Made by a program: the position numbers and the translations under genes
From: UBA6136 sp039795615
GTDB lineage: Bacteria; Pseudomonadota; Gammaproteobacteria; Methylococcales; Methylococcaceae
Assembly (NCBI GenBank): GCA_039795615.1
Contig: JBDKLO010000077.1
Location: 1 to 53,381 of the forward strand
Reading direction: 5' to 3'
Length of the DNA: 53,381 nucleotides
Part shown: positions 1 through 9,900 of the stretch, piece by piece
Numbering within the stretch: position 1 is the stretch's first letter
Layout of the letters: each line of letters starts with the position of its first letter
The notes under the pieces: model-generated
Seen by the model: only the letters and a program-made list of their open reading frames with translations
Database searches by the model: none
Told to the model about the DNA's origin: nothing

Positions 1-93
1 AGGCTTGTTACGCGGCCCGAAGTAATTGAACATCGAGAGCAGCGCAAATGCGATGACCACCCACAGGAGGATGTTCTTGGTCATGTCTTTCAT
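1..93 (-). CDS. ftsH: ATP-dependent zinc metalloprotease FtsH, N-terminal fragment
   Basis: Only the first 31 codons lie in the window; the gene runs off its left edge. The peptide starts MKDMTKNILLWVVIAFALLS and continues with a FNYFGPRN segment, which matches the N-terminal membrane anchor of FtsH (short cytoplasmic start, first TM helix, then the F-x-x-FGP turn into the periplasmic domain). The AAA and zinc-protease domains are not visible. The ATG at 93-91 is preceded by a GAGGA ribosome binding site about 6-10 nt upstream. FtsH is the inner-membrane hexameric protease that degrades misfolded membrane proteins and regulators. In many proteobacteria rlmE/ftsJ lies directly upstream; here the upstream neighbour is a divergent YdcF-like gene. 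Confidence 0.85.
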   Translation of the reverse strand, partial: MKDMTKNILLWVVIAFALLSMFNYFGPRNKP

Positions 94-343
94 GTTGTCT
101 TCCTCTTCTTTTGAAAATAGATGACTGGGTCGGTTCTTTCGGGAAAGGCCTACCGGTGATTCCCTGCAAGGTCCAAGCCATCTTTGGGTCCATCCCTCAG
201 GCAGATATGAAATCCGGATGAGGCATAACGACTTTGTCAGGAAAATCCAAGTGAAGTTCCATCCTGAAGTATGAGTTTGTTCAAACTCGGCCATTGACCT
301 AGGATTTCAGCCTATATTTCTTATTGAATTTCAGAAAATCAGA

Positions 344-1144
344 TTGGACGCCCTAATTTTCTTTGCTGGTAAGTTCCTTGGTGCACTGGTCATGCCCCCC
401 TTTCTCTTTGTTCTTATGGGCGTTGTGGGGCTGACACAGGTCTTTCGACACCCCTGGATCGCTGTTGGGATCAGTGGATCGGCTTTTCTGGCGATCCTGG
501 CCTGTTCAACCCCAGCGGTGGCCTCGAGGTTGATCCAATCGATACAGGCCGCCTGTCCTGACATTGCTACCCTCAGTCGGGAGGTCGATGCCATTGTCAT
601 TCTGGGTGGGGGCGTCCGGTCGCATGCCCCCGAATATGGGGATCGGCCCAATCTCAATGCGGATGAATTGGAGCGACTTCGTCATGGCGCGAGGCTCCAT
701 CGCGCCACCGGCCGCCCCATTTTGGTGACGGGTGGAAGCCCAGAGGGGGCAGAACCTGAAGCTTTTCTGATGCGGGATGTTCTGGATGAGGATTTTGGCG
801 TTCAAACCCGGTGGATTGAACCTGATTCCCGAACCACGCGTGAAAACGCCAGAAACTCCGGACGAATTCTCAAAGCGGATGGCGTGAATCGAATTTATCT
901 GGTCAGCCAGGGTTGGCACCTTGCCCGGGCGGTTCGGGCATTCGAGTCAGAAGGGTTCAACGTGACCTCGGCGGGGACTGGGTGCAAAAAGGTGAGTGAG
1001 ATCCGGTGGTTGCATTTCTTGCCCCACCCAGAGGCTTTGGAAATGAGCTACTGGGCGATTCATGAATGGGTCGGAATTCTCTGGTATGACTTGATTGGCC
1101 GCGTTGAGGGCCGCAATTCAACCGGTGTCTTCAGGCAAATGTGA
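344..1144 (+). CDS. YdcF/ElyC/SanA-like (DUF218) membrane protein
   Basis: 266 aa if translation starts at the TTG at 344; no strong ribosome binding site is visible, and an internal ATG near 392 is an alternative. Two hydrophobic N-terminal segments (about residues 3-30 and 38-56) anchor a soluble domain containing the DUF218 signatures: DAIVILGGG (about residue 82), the RHGARLHRATGRPILVTGG block, the SRTTRENA motif and the VSQGWHLARAVRAFE block. Family members such as E. coli ElyC and SanA affect envelope integrity and peptidoglycan or lipid-carrier metabolism; the enzymatic reaction is not settled. The 3' end overlaps the convergent ppx gene by 14 nt (1131-1144). Family assignment is firm, role is inferred. 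Confidence 0.85.
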   Translation: MDALIFFAGKFLGALVMPPFLFVLMGVVGLTQVFRHPWIAVGISGSAFLAILACSTPAVASRLIQSIQAACPDIATLSREVDAIVILGGGVRSHAPEYGDRPNLNADELERLRHGARLHRATGRPILVTGGSPEGAEPEAFLMRDVLDEDFGVQTRWIEPDSRTTRENARNSGRILKADGVNRIYLVSQGWHLARAVRAFESEGFNVTSAGTGCKKVSEIRWLHFLPHPEALEMSYWAIHEWVGILWYDLIGRVEGRNSTGVFRQM

Positions 1145-2708
1145 GACTGATTTCAACCTGAGACAGGAACAAGGCCTCTTGTTCCAGATCGGCAACCGTC
1201 AGGGGGTGTTCATCGAGCCAGCCTGGAGGAAATCCAAGGCTGAGGGTTCCAGGCTGAATCCGGATGCGAATCCGGGGCGCGACGGTCAGAACTCTGGATC
1301 GATGCACCAGAACCGCGACCCTCAGAATCAGCGCCAGATGCTTGACGCCTTCCTCTAGAACGAGTGGCAGATCCTTGAACAGGCGCACCTGAAACTTCCG
1401 GCGATGGGATCGGACCAGTAGGGCCAGAATCTGCTGGTCGGGTCTTGAAAATCCTGGAAGGTCGGCATTGTCGAGGATGTAGGCGCCATGTTTGTGATAA
1501 CCACTGTGCGCGATGTCTCGGCCAATGTCATGAAGGATGGAGGCCCAATCCAGCCATTGCGCAGCGACTTCTCGTTCCATTTCCGAAGGAAGATTGATCT
1601 GGGCAAACAGTTCACGCGCTGTCCCCTGAATCTGTCGGGCGTGCTCCATCTCGACGTGATAGCGGAACGCCAGCGCATGCACGGTCCGGTCGCGGACGTC
1701 TTCGTGGTTGATTCGACCCAGCAGATCCTGCAACAGGCCTTCGCGAAGGGCGCCCTCCGAAACATCCATCTGTTCGATCTCCAGGATGTCGAACGTCGCT
1801 TTGATGATGGAAAGTCCTCCGACAAAGCTCGGGTATCGCTCCGGATTGAGATCGGGAAAATGGGTCTGACTCATTCGACCGGCCGCCAGAACCTGATCGA
1901 CCAGTTTGTTAAGGCCCTCTCGTGTAATGCCTCTTCGGGACAGTCCACGGCTCTGGAGCAGCTTTTGGGTTGCCTTGAGCGTTCCGGAGGCTCCGATGGC
2001 TGAAGCCCATTGCTGGCTCCGGTAAAGATGCTGGAAGGGTTCCAGCTCTCGTTCTGCACAGAGTACGGCTTTCTTGAAGCGTTTGGCCGTGATTTTTCCA
2101 TCGGAAAAATGCGCCATGCTCATCGAGACGCAACCCATCCGGAGGCTCTCCTTCTGGAGGGGGGTCCGGTCGACACCGATGATGTATTCGGTACTCCCGC
2201 CGCCGATGTCCATCACCATCCGTCGCCGACCGTCCGAGGGCAGGCTCAAAGAGACGCCCTGATAGATCAGGCGGGCCTCTTCGATTCCTGAAATGATTTC
2301 GATGGGATGCCCCAGAACGTCCATGGCTCTGATCAACCAAGGGGCAGAATTCTTCGCGGCCCTGAGGGTATTCGTGCCGACTACCCTGACACTGCTGTGG
2401 GGGAGGTGGCGAAGTCTCTGGCCAAACCGTTCCAGACACTCGAGTGCCCGCTGCTGGATTTCCTCAGTCAACATGCCCTCTGCCGTCAGCCCTGATCCCA
2501 GACGAATCATTTCCCGGAGGCGGTCTAGAACAACCAGTTCGTCCGCGCGAATTTCAGCAACAATCATATGGAAGCTGTTTGAGCCGAGGTCGACGGCGGC
2601 GATCTGTTTCAGGGGTGGGCGGGTATTCAAGGGAGTAAGGCTCGCGGCAGGCTGGGCGTGAGGAAAAATCCGATAGAATCTTTGGAATTCGGGACGCGTG
2701 TTCGGCAA
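1131..2708 (-). CDS. ppx: Exopolyphosphatase / guanosine pentaphosphatase (Ppx/GppA)
   Basis: 525 aa from a TTG at 2708. Ppx/GppA hydrolyses terminal phosphates from polyphosphate or pppGpp, linking phosphate storage and the stringent response. The actin-like ATPase-fold core is clear: AVDLGSNSFHMIVAE near residue 38, VVGTNTLRAAKN, ISGIEEARLIYQGV, and the second phosphate loop MDIGGGSTEYIIG near residue 167. The C-terminal third has an HD-like domain (ASILHDIGRDIAHSGYHKHG), as in long Ppx-type members of about 500-515 aa. The start is uncertain: a TTG at 2630 leaves about ten residues before the AAVDLGSNS motif, closer to E. coli Ppx, and neither site has a good ribosome binding site. No ppk is adjacent. 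It diverges from the yadG-like gene with only about 70 nt between them. Confidence 0.92.
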   Translation of the reverse strand: MPNTRPEFQRFYRIFPHAQPAASLTPLNTRPPLKQIAAVDLGSNSFHMIVAEIRADELVVLDRLREMIRLGSGLTAEGMLTEEIQQRALECLERFGQRLRHLPHSSVRVVGTNTLRAAKNSAPWLIRAMDVLGHPIEIISGIEEARLIYQGVSLSLPSDGRRRMVMDIGGGSTEYIIGVDRTPLQKESLRMGCVSMSMAHFSDGKITAKRFKKAVLCAERELEPFQHLYRSQQWASAIGASGTLKATQKLLQSRGLSRRGITREGLNKLVDQVLAAGRMSQTHFPDLNPERYPSFVGGLSIIKATFDILEIEQMDVSEGALREGLLQDLLGRINHEDVRDRTVHALAFRYHVEMEHARQIQGTARELFAQINLPSEMEREVAAQWLDWASILHDIGRDIAHSGYHKHGAYILDNADLPGFSRPDQQILALLVRSHRRKFQVRLFKDLPLVLEEGVKHLALILRVAVLVHRSRVLTVAPRIRIRIQPGTLSLGFPPGWLDEHPLTVADLEQEALFLSQVEISLTFA

Positions 2709-2776
2709 TCGCCGCAGCCCAGGATGGGCTCCCGCCTATTTTTGCAAAATCTGCACTTAAAAACACATTCATCATT

Positions 2777-3694
2777 ATGGAAGCCCTGACGATTCGAGGT
2801 CTTAAGAAAACCTACGGCAATGGTTTTGAAGCCCTCAAAGGGATCGATCTGGACGTCGGTCCCGGAGATTTCTTTGCGCTATTGGGGCCCAATGGCGCAG
2901 GAAAATCGACGACGATCAGTATCATCAGTGCGTTAGTGAAAAAAACGGACGGTCACATTCGGATCTTTGGTCACGACCTGGATCGAGACCCGGATGAGGC
3001 CAAGCGCCTTTTGGGCCTGGTGCCCCAGGAAATTAACTTTAACCAGTTTGAAACCGTCTTGAACGTGGTTGTGAATCAAGCTGGATACCACGGGATTCCT
3101 CGTCGCGAGGGCGTCGAAAGAGCTGAAAGGCGACTGCGGGAACTGAGTCTGTGGGAGAAGCGGGATGTGGTCACCCGAACACTTTCTGGGGGCATGAAGC
3201 GGCGATTGATGATCGCGCGCGCATTGGTACATGATCCCAAATTGCTCATTCTGGATGAGCCGACGGCCGGGGTAGATATCGAAAATCGACGTTCGATGTG
3301 GGATCTCCTTCGGGAGATAAATCGATCGGGAACGACCATTATTCTGACAACGCACTATCTCGAGGAGGCTGAAAACCTCTGTCGCAACATTGCGATCATC
3401 AACCACGGGCGCATCATCGAAAACAGCACTATGTCAGAACTTCTGGCCCGGATGCATACCAGTCGTTACATCCTGGAGCTGGAGACCCCCATCGAAATCC
3501 TCCCAAGACTCGAGGGTTTTACTTTGGAACGCCTGGATGCCATGACGTTGGAAGTCAATGTGCCCAGAACCCACGGCATTCATAGCCTTTTTGACAGGCT
3601 GGCCGAGCAGGGCATCCGGGTCCATGGCCTTCGAAATGCCGCTAATCGCCTGGAGCAGTTATTTTTGGATCTGGTTGAAGAGTCATTGGGGTGA
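2777..3694 (+). CDS. yadG: ABC transporter ATP-binding protein, YadG-like
   Basis: 305 aa, ATG start with no obvious ribosome binding site. Walker A LLGPNGAGKSTT (about residue 36), signature LSGGMKRRLMIARAL, Walker B LLILDEPTAGVDIE and the H-loop TTHYLEEAE are all intact, so it should be an active ATPase. Extended blocks such as LGLVPQEINFNQFETV and VVNQAGYHG follow E. coli YadG closely. YadG normally pairs with the ABC-2 permease YadH, usually encoded next to it. Here the gene directly downstream is a CPA2 antiporter whose GTG overlaps this stop codon (GTGA, 3691-3694). No YadH-like permease is adjacent; the only ABC-2 permease in the window is at 49.8-50.6 kb, beside its own ATPase. The partner permease may be elsewhere. 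Substrate unknown. Confidence 0.9.
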   Translation: MEALTIRGLKKTYGNGFEALKGIDLDVGPGDFFALLGPNGAGKSTTISIISALVKKTDGHIRIFGHDLDRDPDEAKRLLGLVPQEINFNQFETVLNVVVNQAGYHGIPRREGVERAERRLRELSLWEKRDVVTRTLSGGMKRRLMIARALVHDPKLLILDEPTAGVDIENRRSMWDLLREINRSGTTIILTTHYLEEAENLCRNIAIINHGRIIENSTMSELLARMHTSRYILELETPIEILPRLEGFTLERLDAMTLEVNVPRTHGIHSLFDRLAEQGIRVHGLRNAANRLEQLFLDLVEESLG

Positions 3695-4878
3695 AAACCG
3701 ATCCGCGTCTTTGCTTTCTTCTCGCGATGATGATCATCGTGACGGTGCCTTATCTCCTGTGGCGCCTGGGTCGAACAGATCGTTATGCACCCCTCGTCGT
3801 TGTTCAGATATTGACGGGGATTGTGTTGGGGCCTGGCGTTTTGGGGGAATATTTCCCGACCTATTACGCAACGGTTTTTTCGCCTCAGGTGATCCAGTTT
3901 TTGAACGGCATCGCCTGGTGGGCTGTCATGGTCTTTGTCATGATCGCGGGAATTGAGCTGGATCTGAAGTCAGCCTGGATCCACCGCAAGGAAAGCGCCC
4001 TGACAGCGAGTCTCGCACTGGCTGTGCCACTCTTTCTGGGTTCCGCTGTGGCATGGATCCTGTACCAGCAAGGTCAGTGGATCGGCGCCTCGGCATCACC
4101 CTGGCAATTCATTCTGGGGATAGGCATGGCCTGTGCTGTGACCGCCCTTCCAATTCTGGTTCTATTTCTCGAAAAACTGGGCATCCTTCGGGAGGCTTTG
4201 GGGCAGCGGGTCCTGCGTTATGCCAGCCTGGATGACCTCGCGATCTGGGCGATTCTCGCGCTCATTCTTCTCGACTGGTCCCGTCTCGCTGCGCAGGGTG
4301 TGTTCATCGTGGGGTTGTCTTTCGCCGGGCTATTGATTCGTTGGCTGATGCCAAAGCTTTCTTCTGAGGATCGTTGGTACGCCGCCCTGATCTGGCTCTG
4401 TGGCTGTGCTTTTGCTGCCGACTATGCGGGACTTCATTTCATGGTCGGATCGTTTCTTTCCGGTGTCATGCTGGATATGGCCTGGTTTGATCGGGACCGT
4501 CTCGATCGGCTCAGGCATCATGTGCTGCTGATCCTCATGCCGGTTTTTTTCCTCAGTACCGGTCTTCGAACGGATTGGAGTGTGGGAGGTTTTGAGGTCT
4601 TTGGTGCAGCCCTGCTTCTCCTTCTGGCGTCTGTCGGGGGAAAGCTGCTGGGTGTCTCCATTGCGGGATGGTTGCTCCGCTGGAACAAAGGAGAGTCTCG
4701 CCTGATAGGGTGGTTACTCCAAACCAAAGCCCTCATCATGATCATCTTCGCCAATATCCTCTTGGATCAGGACATCATCAGACCAGAAACCTTCACCGCT
4801 TTACTGCTTATGGCCGTGGTCAGTACCATGCTGACGATGCCCCAGGTTATCCCGGTATTAAGGCGAATTAGGATCTAA
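3691..4878 (+). CDS. Monovalent cation:proton antiporter, CPA2 (KefB-type) family
   Basis: 395 aa, GTG start overlapping the upstream stop by 4 nt, so probably translationally coupled. It is almost entirely hydrophobic with about 11-12 TM segments. Typical Na+/H+ exchanger features are visible: LTGIVLGPGVLGEYFP in helix 2, MIAGIELDLKSAW, the helix containing ACAVTALPILVLFLEKLG (normally TSxA plus a conserved polar pair), and a YASLDDLAIWAILALIL stretch with the paired acidic residues that often mark the ion site. It ends just after the last helices, so the C-terminal RCK/TrkA-N regulatory domain of KefB/KefC is missing. Likely role: Na+ or K+ exchange for H+ at the inner membrane. Ion specificity cannot be read from sequence. 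Confidence 0.88.
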   Translation: MKTDPRLCFLLAMMIIVTVPYLLWRLGRTDRYAPLVVVQILTGIVLGPGVLGEYFPTYYATVFSPQVIQFLNGIAWWAVMVFVMIAGIELDLKSAWIHRKESALTASLALAVPLFLGSAVAWILYQQGQWIGASASPWQFILGIGMACAVTALPILVLFLEKLGILREALGQRVLRYASLDDLAIWAILALILLDWSRLAAQGVFIVGLSFAGLLIRWLMPKLSSEDRWYAALIWLCGCAFAADYAGLHFMVGSFLSGVMLDMAWFDRDRLDRLRHHVLLILMPVFFLSTGLRTDWSVGGFEVFGAALLLLLASVGGKLLGVSIAGWLLRWNKGESRLIGWLLQTKALIMIIFANILLDQDIIRPETFTALLLMAVVSTMLTMPQVIPVLRRIRI

Positions 4879-4889
4879 ATAGTTTCGGA

Positions 4890-5099
4890 TCATCGCATCT
4901 GCCGCCAACGGTAGTGCACCTGACCGTCATCGCAAAGATAACCCGCTCGGTTGCTGACCTCGATATCGCCAACCGGCTTACACCCGTGGCTATCCCTGTA
5001 TTCAGCCCAGCCGTCCTCCTGGGTTCGATTGCTTGCGAGCAATGCCGCTTCCCCCAACACCAAAACCAGGATGGCAAGTCCAATGTATGAGAGTTTCAT
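4890..5099 (-). CDS. Small secreted hypothetical protein
   Basis: 69 aa. The ATG at 5099 has a good upstream AGGAGA ribosome binding site, the main reason for accepting this short gene. The N-terminus (residues 1-24) is a short signal peptide or signal anchor ending LASN. The mature part is about 45 residues, hydrophilic, with two Cys (in HGCKP and YLCDDG) that could form a disulfide. It lies between the convergent antiporter gene (11-nt gap) and the 5.1-5.3 kb spacer. I do not recognise a family; it is probably periplasmic. Confidence 0.6.
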   Translation of the reverse strand: MKLSYIGLAILVLVLGEAALLASNRTQEDGWAEYRDSHGCKPVGDIEVSNRAGYLCDDGQVHYRWRQMR

Positions 5100-5333
5100 C
5101 GACGGATCTCCTGCTGGGGTTGAGAGGTCAAAAAGCTAAAGGGTTAGAGCTCGATGGCGTCAGTTGGTTCCCATAAAGTTGGACCCACTCCGGTCATTCC
5201 GACTTGTCGAAGCCTTTTTTCGGGGTCACAATCCCGCAAGAATTGTGGGGTTTAATCGGGGGTGCGCCTCAGGATAGGCGCCTGCCATCATCCCATGATG
5301 CCCCTTTGCGATCTCCTCATCATCGAAGGCTCC
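5100..5333. other. Intergenic spacer upstream of the flavoprotein-nifJ unit
   Basis: 234 bp without a supported gene. It should hold the promoter for the 5334-10564 unit and, on the other strand, that of the small secreted protein. An imperfect hairpin is visible at about 5233-5249 (CCCGCAA, loop GAA, TTGTGGG, one G-T pair). It is not followed by a T run, so it is not called a terminator. An in-frame GTG at 5262 could extend the downstream gene by 24 codons, but its codons do not resemble the family N-terminus. Confidence 0.35.
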
Positions 5334-6980
5334 ATGACGCAATCTCATGCCAGTGACCGCACCCTTCCGACCGACCTGCATCAACATGCCGAAGGGACGG
5401 GCCCGGATCGAAAACGGAGTCCGCTTTATCTGAACCGGCTTCCCCCGTGCAATGCCGCATGTCCGGCAGGCGAGAACATTCAGTCCTGGCTGGCTTTGGC
5501 ACAGGCCGGGGATTTTAAGGGGGCCTGGCTGAAATTGGTGGAGGAAAACCCTCTGCCGGCGGTTCATGGAAGAGTCTGCTATCACCCCTGTGAATCGGCT
5601 TGTAATCGGAAGGATCTGGATCAGACCGTAAGTATTCATGCCCTTGAGCGATTCATTGGGGATCTCGCACTCAAGGAGAACTGGGCCTTACCTCGAGGCG
5701 AATCGGCGACGGGGCGTCGAGTCATGATTGTGGGGGCCGGCCCCAGTGGTCTTTCTGCAGCCTACCATCTGGCCCGAATGGGCCATGCGGTTGAGATTTT
5801 CGAAGCGGGTCCTGTTACCGGTGGCATGCTTCATTTTGGAATTCCGGCCTATCGATTGCCCAGAGCTGAATTAGCGCACGAAATCGCTCGTATCGAGGCG
5901 CTGGGGGTCAGGATTCATCTCAATCACAAGGTTGAGGATGTGGTCGAACAAATGAAGCGCGGCGTTTTCGATGCCGCCTTCATTGCCATAGGTGCGCACC
6001 TCAGCAAGCGGGTGGATATCCCTGCCAGCGAGGCTGCTCGCATGCTGGATGCAGTCAGTTTTTTGCGCGGTGCCGAGAACCGCTTGGAGACTCTGGTCGG
6101 TCGGCGGGTGGCGATCTATGGCGGAGGGAACACCGCGATGGATGCGGCCCGAACGGCGATACGGCTCGGCGCGGTGGAGACCTGCATCATCTACCGTCGG
6201 GATCGAGATCACATGCCTGCGCACTCTTTTGAGGCGGATGAAGCGCTTTCCGAAGGGGTCAAGATCAATTGGCTTCGAACGATCAGAGCAATGGATGAAG
6301 GGGCTATCCAGGTTGAAGTGATGGCGATGGATCACCAAGGTCGTCCTCAGCCAACCGGGGTTTACGAGGATCTGTCTGCGGACACCCTGATTCTGGCCCT
6401 GGGTCAGGATAGCGACAGCGGTTTCCTCCATAAGGTGGAAGGAGTGATTTTCAAGCCCGATGGCACGGTCGAGGTGGATGCCGGAATGATGACGGGCCAC
6501 CCGGGCATTTTTGCAGGGGGCGACATGGTTCCGAGCGAGCGAACCGTGACTGTGGCCGTAGGGCACGGCAAGAAAGCCGCACGGCATATCAATGCCTGGC
6601 TGAAAGGTCAGCGTTACGAAAAGAAAGAGGGGAGAGCTGAGGTTCTGCTTAAAGATCTGGATGTCTGGTATGCCTCTGAAAACCATCAGGAAATCCAGAC
6701 CGAACGGAGTCTCGAAGAGAGGATCAAGGACTTTCGCGAAGTGATCCAGGGTCTCGATGAAACACAGGCCGTTTATGAGGCCAAAAGGTGCCTATCCTGT
6801 GGCAACTGTTTTGAGTGTGACGGCTGTTTTGGCGCGTGTCCCGAACACGCCATTCAAAAAGTCGGCAAGGGATTGGGTTATCGTGTCGATCCGAGTCGTT
6901 GCACGGGATGTGCGGTTTGTTTCGAGCAGTGTCCAACCCATGCGATCACGATGCAGAAACTAGAGGAGGGCGCCCTGTGA
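5334..6980 (+). CDS. GltD-like NAD(P)H-flavoprotein with two C-terminal [4Fe-4S] sites, PFOR partner
   Basis: 548 aa from the ATG at 5334 (GAAGG five nt upstream); a GTG at 5262 is less likely. Domain order: an N-terminal helical Fe-S domain with CNAACPAGENIQSW and the VCYHPCESACNR block; FAD-binding motif VGAGPSGLSAAYHLA (about residue 138); NAD(P)-binding motif YGGGNTAMDAARTAIRLGA (about residue 263); the FAGGDMV flavin motif; then Cys-rich segments CLSCGNCFECDGCFGACP and CTGCAVCFEQCP for two [4Fe-4S] clusters. It resembles the beta subunit of glutamate synthase and related NAD(P)H:ferredoxin enzymes, but no gltB is adjacent. Its TGA overlaps the nifJ GTG. The likely job is passing electrons between NAD(P)H and the ferredoxin used or made by NifJ. 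Confidence 0.9.
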   Translation: MTQSHASDRTLPTDLHQHAEGTGPDRKRSPLYLNRLPPCNAACPAGENIQSWLALAQAGDFKGAWLKLVEENPLPAVHGRVCYHPCESACNRKDLDQTVSIHALERFIGDLALKENWALPRGESATGRRVMIVGAGPSGLSAAYHLARMGHAVEIFEAGPVTGGMLHFGIPAYRLPRAELAHEIARIEALGVRIHLNHKVEDVVEQMKRGVFDAAFIAIGAHLSKRVDIPASEAARMLDAVSFLRGAENRLETLVGRRVAIYGGGNTAMDAARTAIRLGAVETCIIYRRDRDHMPAHSFEADEALSEGVKINWLRTIRAMDEGAIQVEVMAMDHQGRPQPTGVYEDLSADTLILALGQDSDSGFLHKVEGVIFKPDGTVEVDAGMMTGHPGIFAGGDMVPSERTVTVAVGHGKKAARHINAWLKGQRYEKKEGRAEVLLKDLDVWYASENHQEIQTERSLEERIKDFREVIQGLDETQAVYEAKRCLSCGNCFECDGCFGACPEHAIQKVGKGLGYRVDPSRCTGCAVCFEQCPTHAITMQKLEEGAL

Positions 6981-9900
6981 ATGCGCCACTGGAAGTGACT
7001 CTCGACGGTAATGAAGCCGTTGCCGCCATTGCCTATCGGATCAACGAAGTCTGTGCGATTTACCCCATTACGCCCTCATCCACCATGGCGGAGCTTGCGG
7101 ATCAATGGGCCTCGGAAGGGCGGCCCAACCTGTGGGGTCATGTTCCAACCGTGATCGAAATGCAGAGTGAAGGCGGGGCTGCAGGCGCGGTTCACGGGGC
7201 GCTGCAGACCGGTGCCCTGACCACGACCTTTACGGCCTCTCAGGGGCTTCTTCTGATGATCCCTAATCTCTACAAGATTGCCGGTGAACTCACGCCCATG
7301 GTCATCCATGTGGCGGCACGCGCGATCGCAGCCCAAGGACTTTCAATTTTTGGTGATCACTCGGATGTTGCAGCCGTTCGACCGACCGGGCTGGCCCAAC
7401 TCGCATCAGGTTCCGTTCAGGAAGCCCATGACATGGCCCTCATTGCCCAGGCCGCATCGCTTGAAAGTCGGATTCCGTTCCTGCATTTTTTCGACGGATT
7501 CAGGACGTCACATGAAATCAACAAAATTCGTCTGATCCCCGATGAGGTCATTCGTGCCCTGATGGATCCCGAGGCCATCCGCCGTCATCGGGCTCGAGGC
7601 CTGACCCCTGAAGCCCCGGTGATTCGTGGCACTGCCCAGAATCCGGATGTCTATTTTCAGGCCCGGGAAACGGTGAACCCCTTCTACCAGAAGCTTCCCG
7701 GTATTCTGCAGTCGCAGATGAACACTTTCGGCCAACAGACCGGTCGCCATTACGGCCTTTTTGATTACGAGGGACACCCTGAAGCCGAGCGGGTCATCGT
7801 GATCATGGGGTCAGCTACTGCCACTGTGGCTGAAACGGTCCAGCATCTCATGAAGTCAGATGCGCGGGTCGGTGTGATCATCGTGAGACTCTGCCTTCCC
7901 TTCTCGGCGGCCCATTTTCTCGAAAAGCTCCCCTCATCCTGCCGGAAGCTTGCGGTCATGGATCGCTTGAAGTCCCCCGGAGCCAGTGGGGAACCCCTTT
8001 ATGCTGATGTCATCACCACCCTCGCTGAAGCCCTGGCCTCCGGTCGCTTGTCGACCGGGTCATGGCCTCGAGTGGTGGGAGGACGCTATGGACTCTCCTC
8101 GAAGGAGTTCACACCGGCCATGGTCAAGGCGATCTTTGATGAACTTTCAAAGGACGCCCCCAAGAATCATTTCACCATTGGGATTGATGATGATGTCTCC
8201 GGGTCGAGTTTGAATTTTGACCCGTCTTTTCAGATTGAGCCGGATGATGTAGTTCGCGCCATTTTCATGGGGCTGGGCTCGGATGGAACGGTCGGGGCGA
8301 ACAAAAACAGCATCAAGATCATTGGAGAATCCACCTCCCTCTACGCGCAGGGTTATTTCGTCTATGACTCGAAAAAATCGGGCTCAAAAACGTTTTCCCA
8401 TGTGCGCTTTGGCCCACGACCGATTCGTGCGCCTTATCTGATCGAATCGGCGAGTTTCATTGGCTGTCACCAGTTCGGTTTTATCGACCAGCTCGATGTT
8501 CTGGAAAAGGCAGCCTTCGGTGCAACCCTGCTCCTGGATAGCCCCTATTCTGCCGAGGAGGTCTGGAACCATGTGCCGCGTGAGTTTCAAAAAGCGCTGA
8601 TCGAAAAAAAAATCGCCCTCTATGTGATTGATGCCGGAAGTGTTGCTGAAGCTTCCGGAATGGGGCGTCATACCAATACGATCATGCAGACCTGTTTTTT
8701 TGCCATTTCAGGGGTTTTGCCGGCGAACGAGGCCATCGAAAAGATTAAGGCGGCCATCCGAAAAACCTATGGCAAAAAAGGCGAAGCGGTGGTGATCAAA
8801 AACTTCGAGGCCGTCGATCGAACGCTCGCGAGTCTGCATCGTGTCGAGATTCCTGACCAAGTGACCTCACAGTATCAGCGTCCCGCTTTGGTGTCGAACC
8901 AGGCTCCGGATTTCGTCAGAACAGTGACGCAAGCCATGATGGGGGGATACGGGGATCGAATTCCCGTCTCCGCGCTTCCGATTGACGGGACCTATCCGAC
9001 CGGGACGACACAGTGGGAAAAGCGAAACATCAGCGAGACCATCCCCGTTTGGGATCCCGTGTCCTGCATTCAATGTGGCCATTGCAGCTTTGTTTGCCCC
9101 CATGCCGTGATCCGTTCGAAGTTTTATTCGAGTGAACAACTGCTCGAAGCCCCGGAGTCATTCAAGAGCGCAGACATTAATGCCCGCGGCTTTCCGGATA
9201 TTCGCTTTACGCTTCAGGTGTATGCCGAGGATTGCACGGGCTGCCGCTTGTGCGTCGAGGTGTGTCCAGTCCAGAGTCTGGAACACCCTGAGCAAAGAGC
9301 CATCAATATGGCGGAAAAAGCGCCCATCCTCGAAGCCGAGCGTGCCAACATTCAGTTCTTTGAGCATCTATTGGTTAATGACCGTTCCGCCGTCGATTTT
9401 TCTTCGGTTCGGGGCGTCCAGTTTCTGGAACCTTTGTTTGAGTTTTCCGGGGCCTGCGCTGGATGCGGGGAAACTCCCTATCTCAAGGTGCTGTCTCAGC
9501 TTTTTGGGGATCGTCTGGTCATTGCCAATGCGACGGGTTGCTCATCGATCTACGGCGGCAATCTGCCGACGACGCCCTGGACCAAAAATCAGGAGGGCAG
9601 GGGTCCGGCCTGGTCGAACTCCCTCTTTGAGGACAATGCGGAATTTGGTCTTGGCTTCCGCCTGAGTGCCGACCTTCACCTGGGGATGGCCATCAAGGGC
9701 CTCAAGGCCATGGAAGGGACTCTCGATCAGGGGCTTATCGACGCGGTATTGAATGCCTCTCAAATCACCGAATCGAACATCCGCAAACAGCGCCGGCGGG
9801 TCGATGATCTTCGCGTGTTGTTGGGGGGCATCGATTCGGAACCCGCACGTGAACTTCTCTCTGTCGTTGATCATCTCGTCCGCCGCAGCGTTTGGATTAT

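Noticed and set aside
8..193. 61-codon minus-strand open frame over the ftsH start
   Set aside because: Overlaps the clear FtsH N-terminus in another frame and has no ribosome binding site or domain.
5871..6686. 271-codon minus-strand open frame inside the GltD-like flavoprotein
   Set aside because: Sense frame holds FAD and NAD(P) motifs; the antisense product has no supported start or domain.
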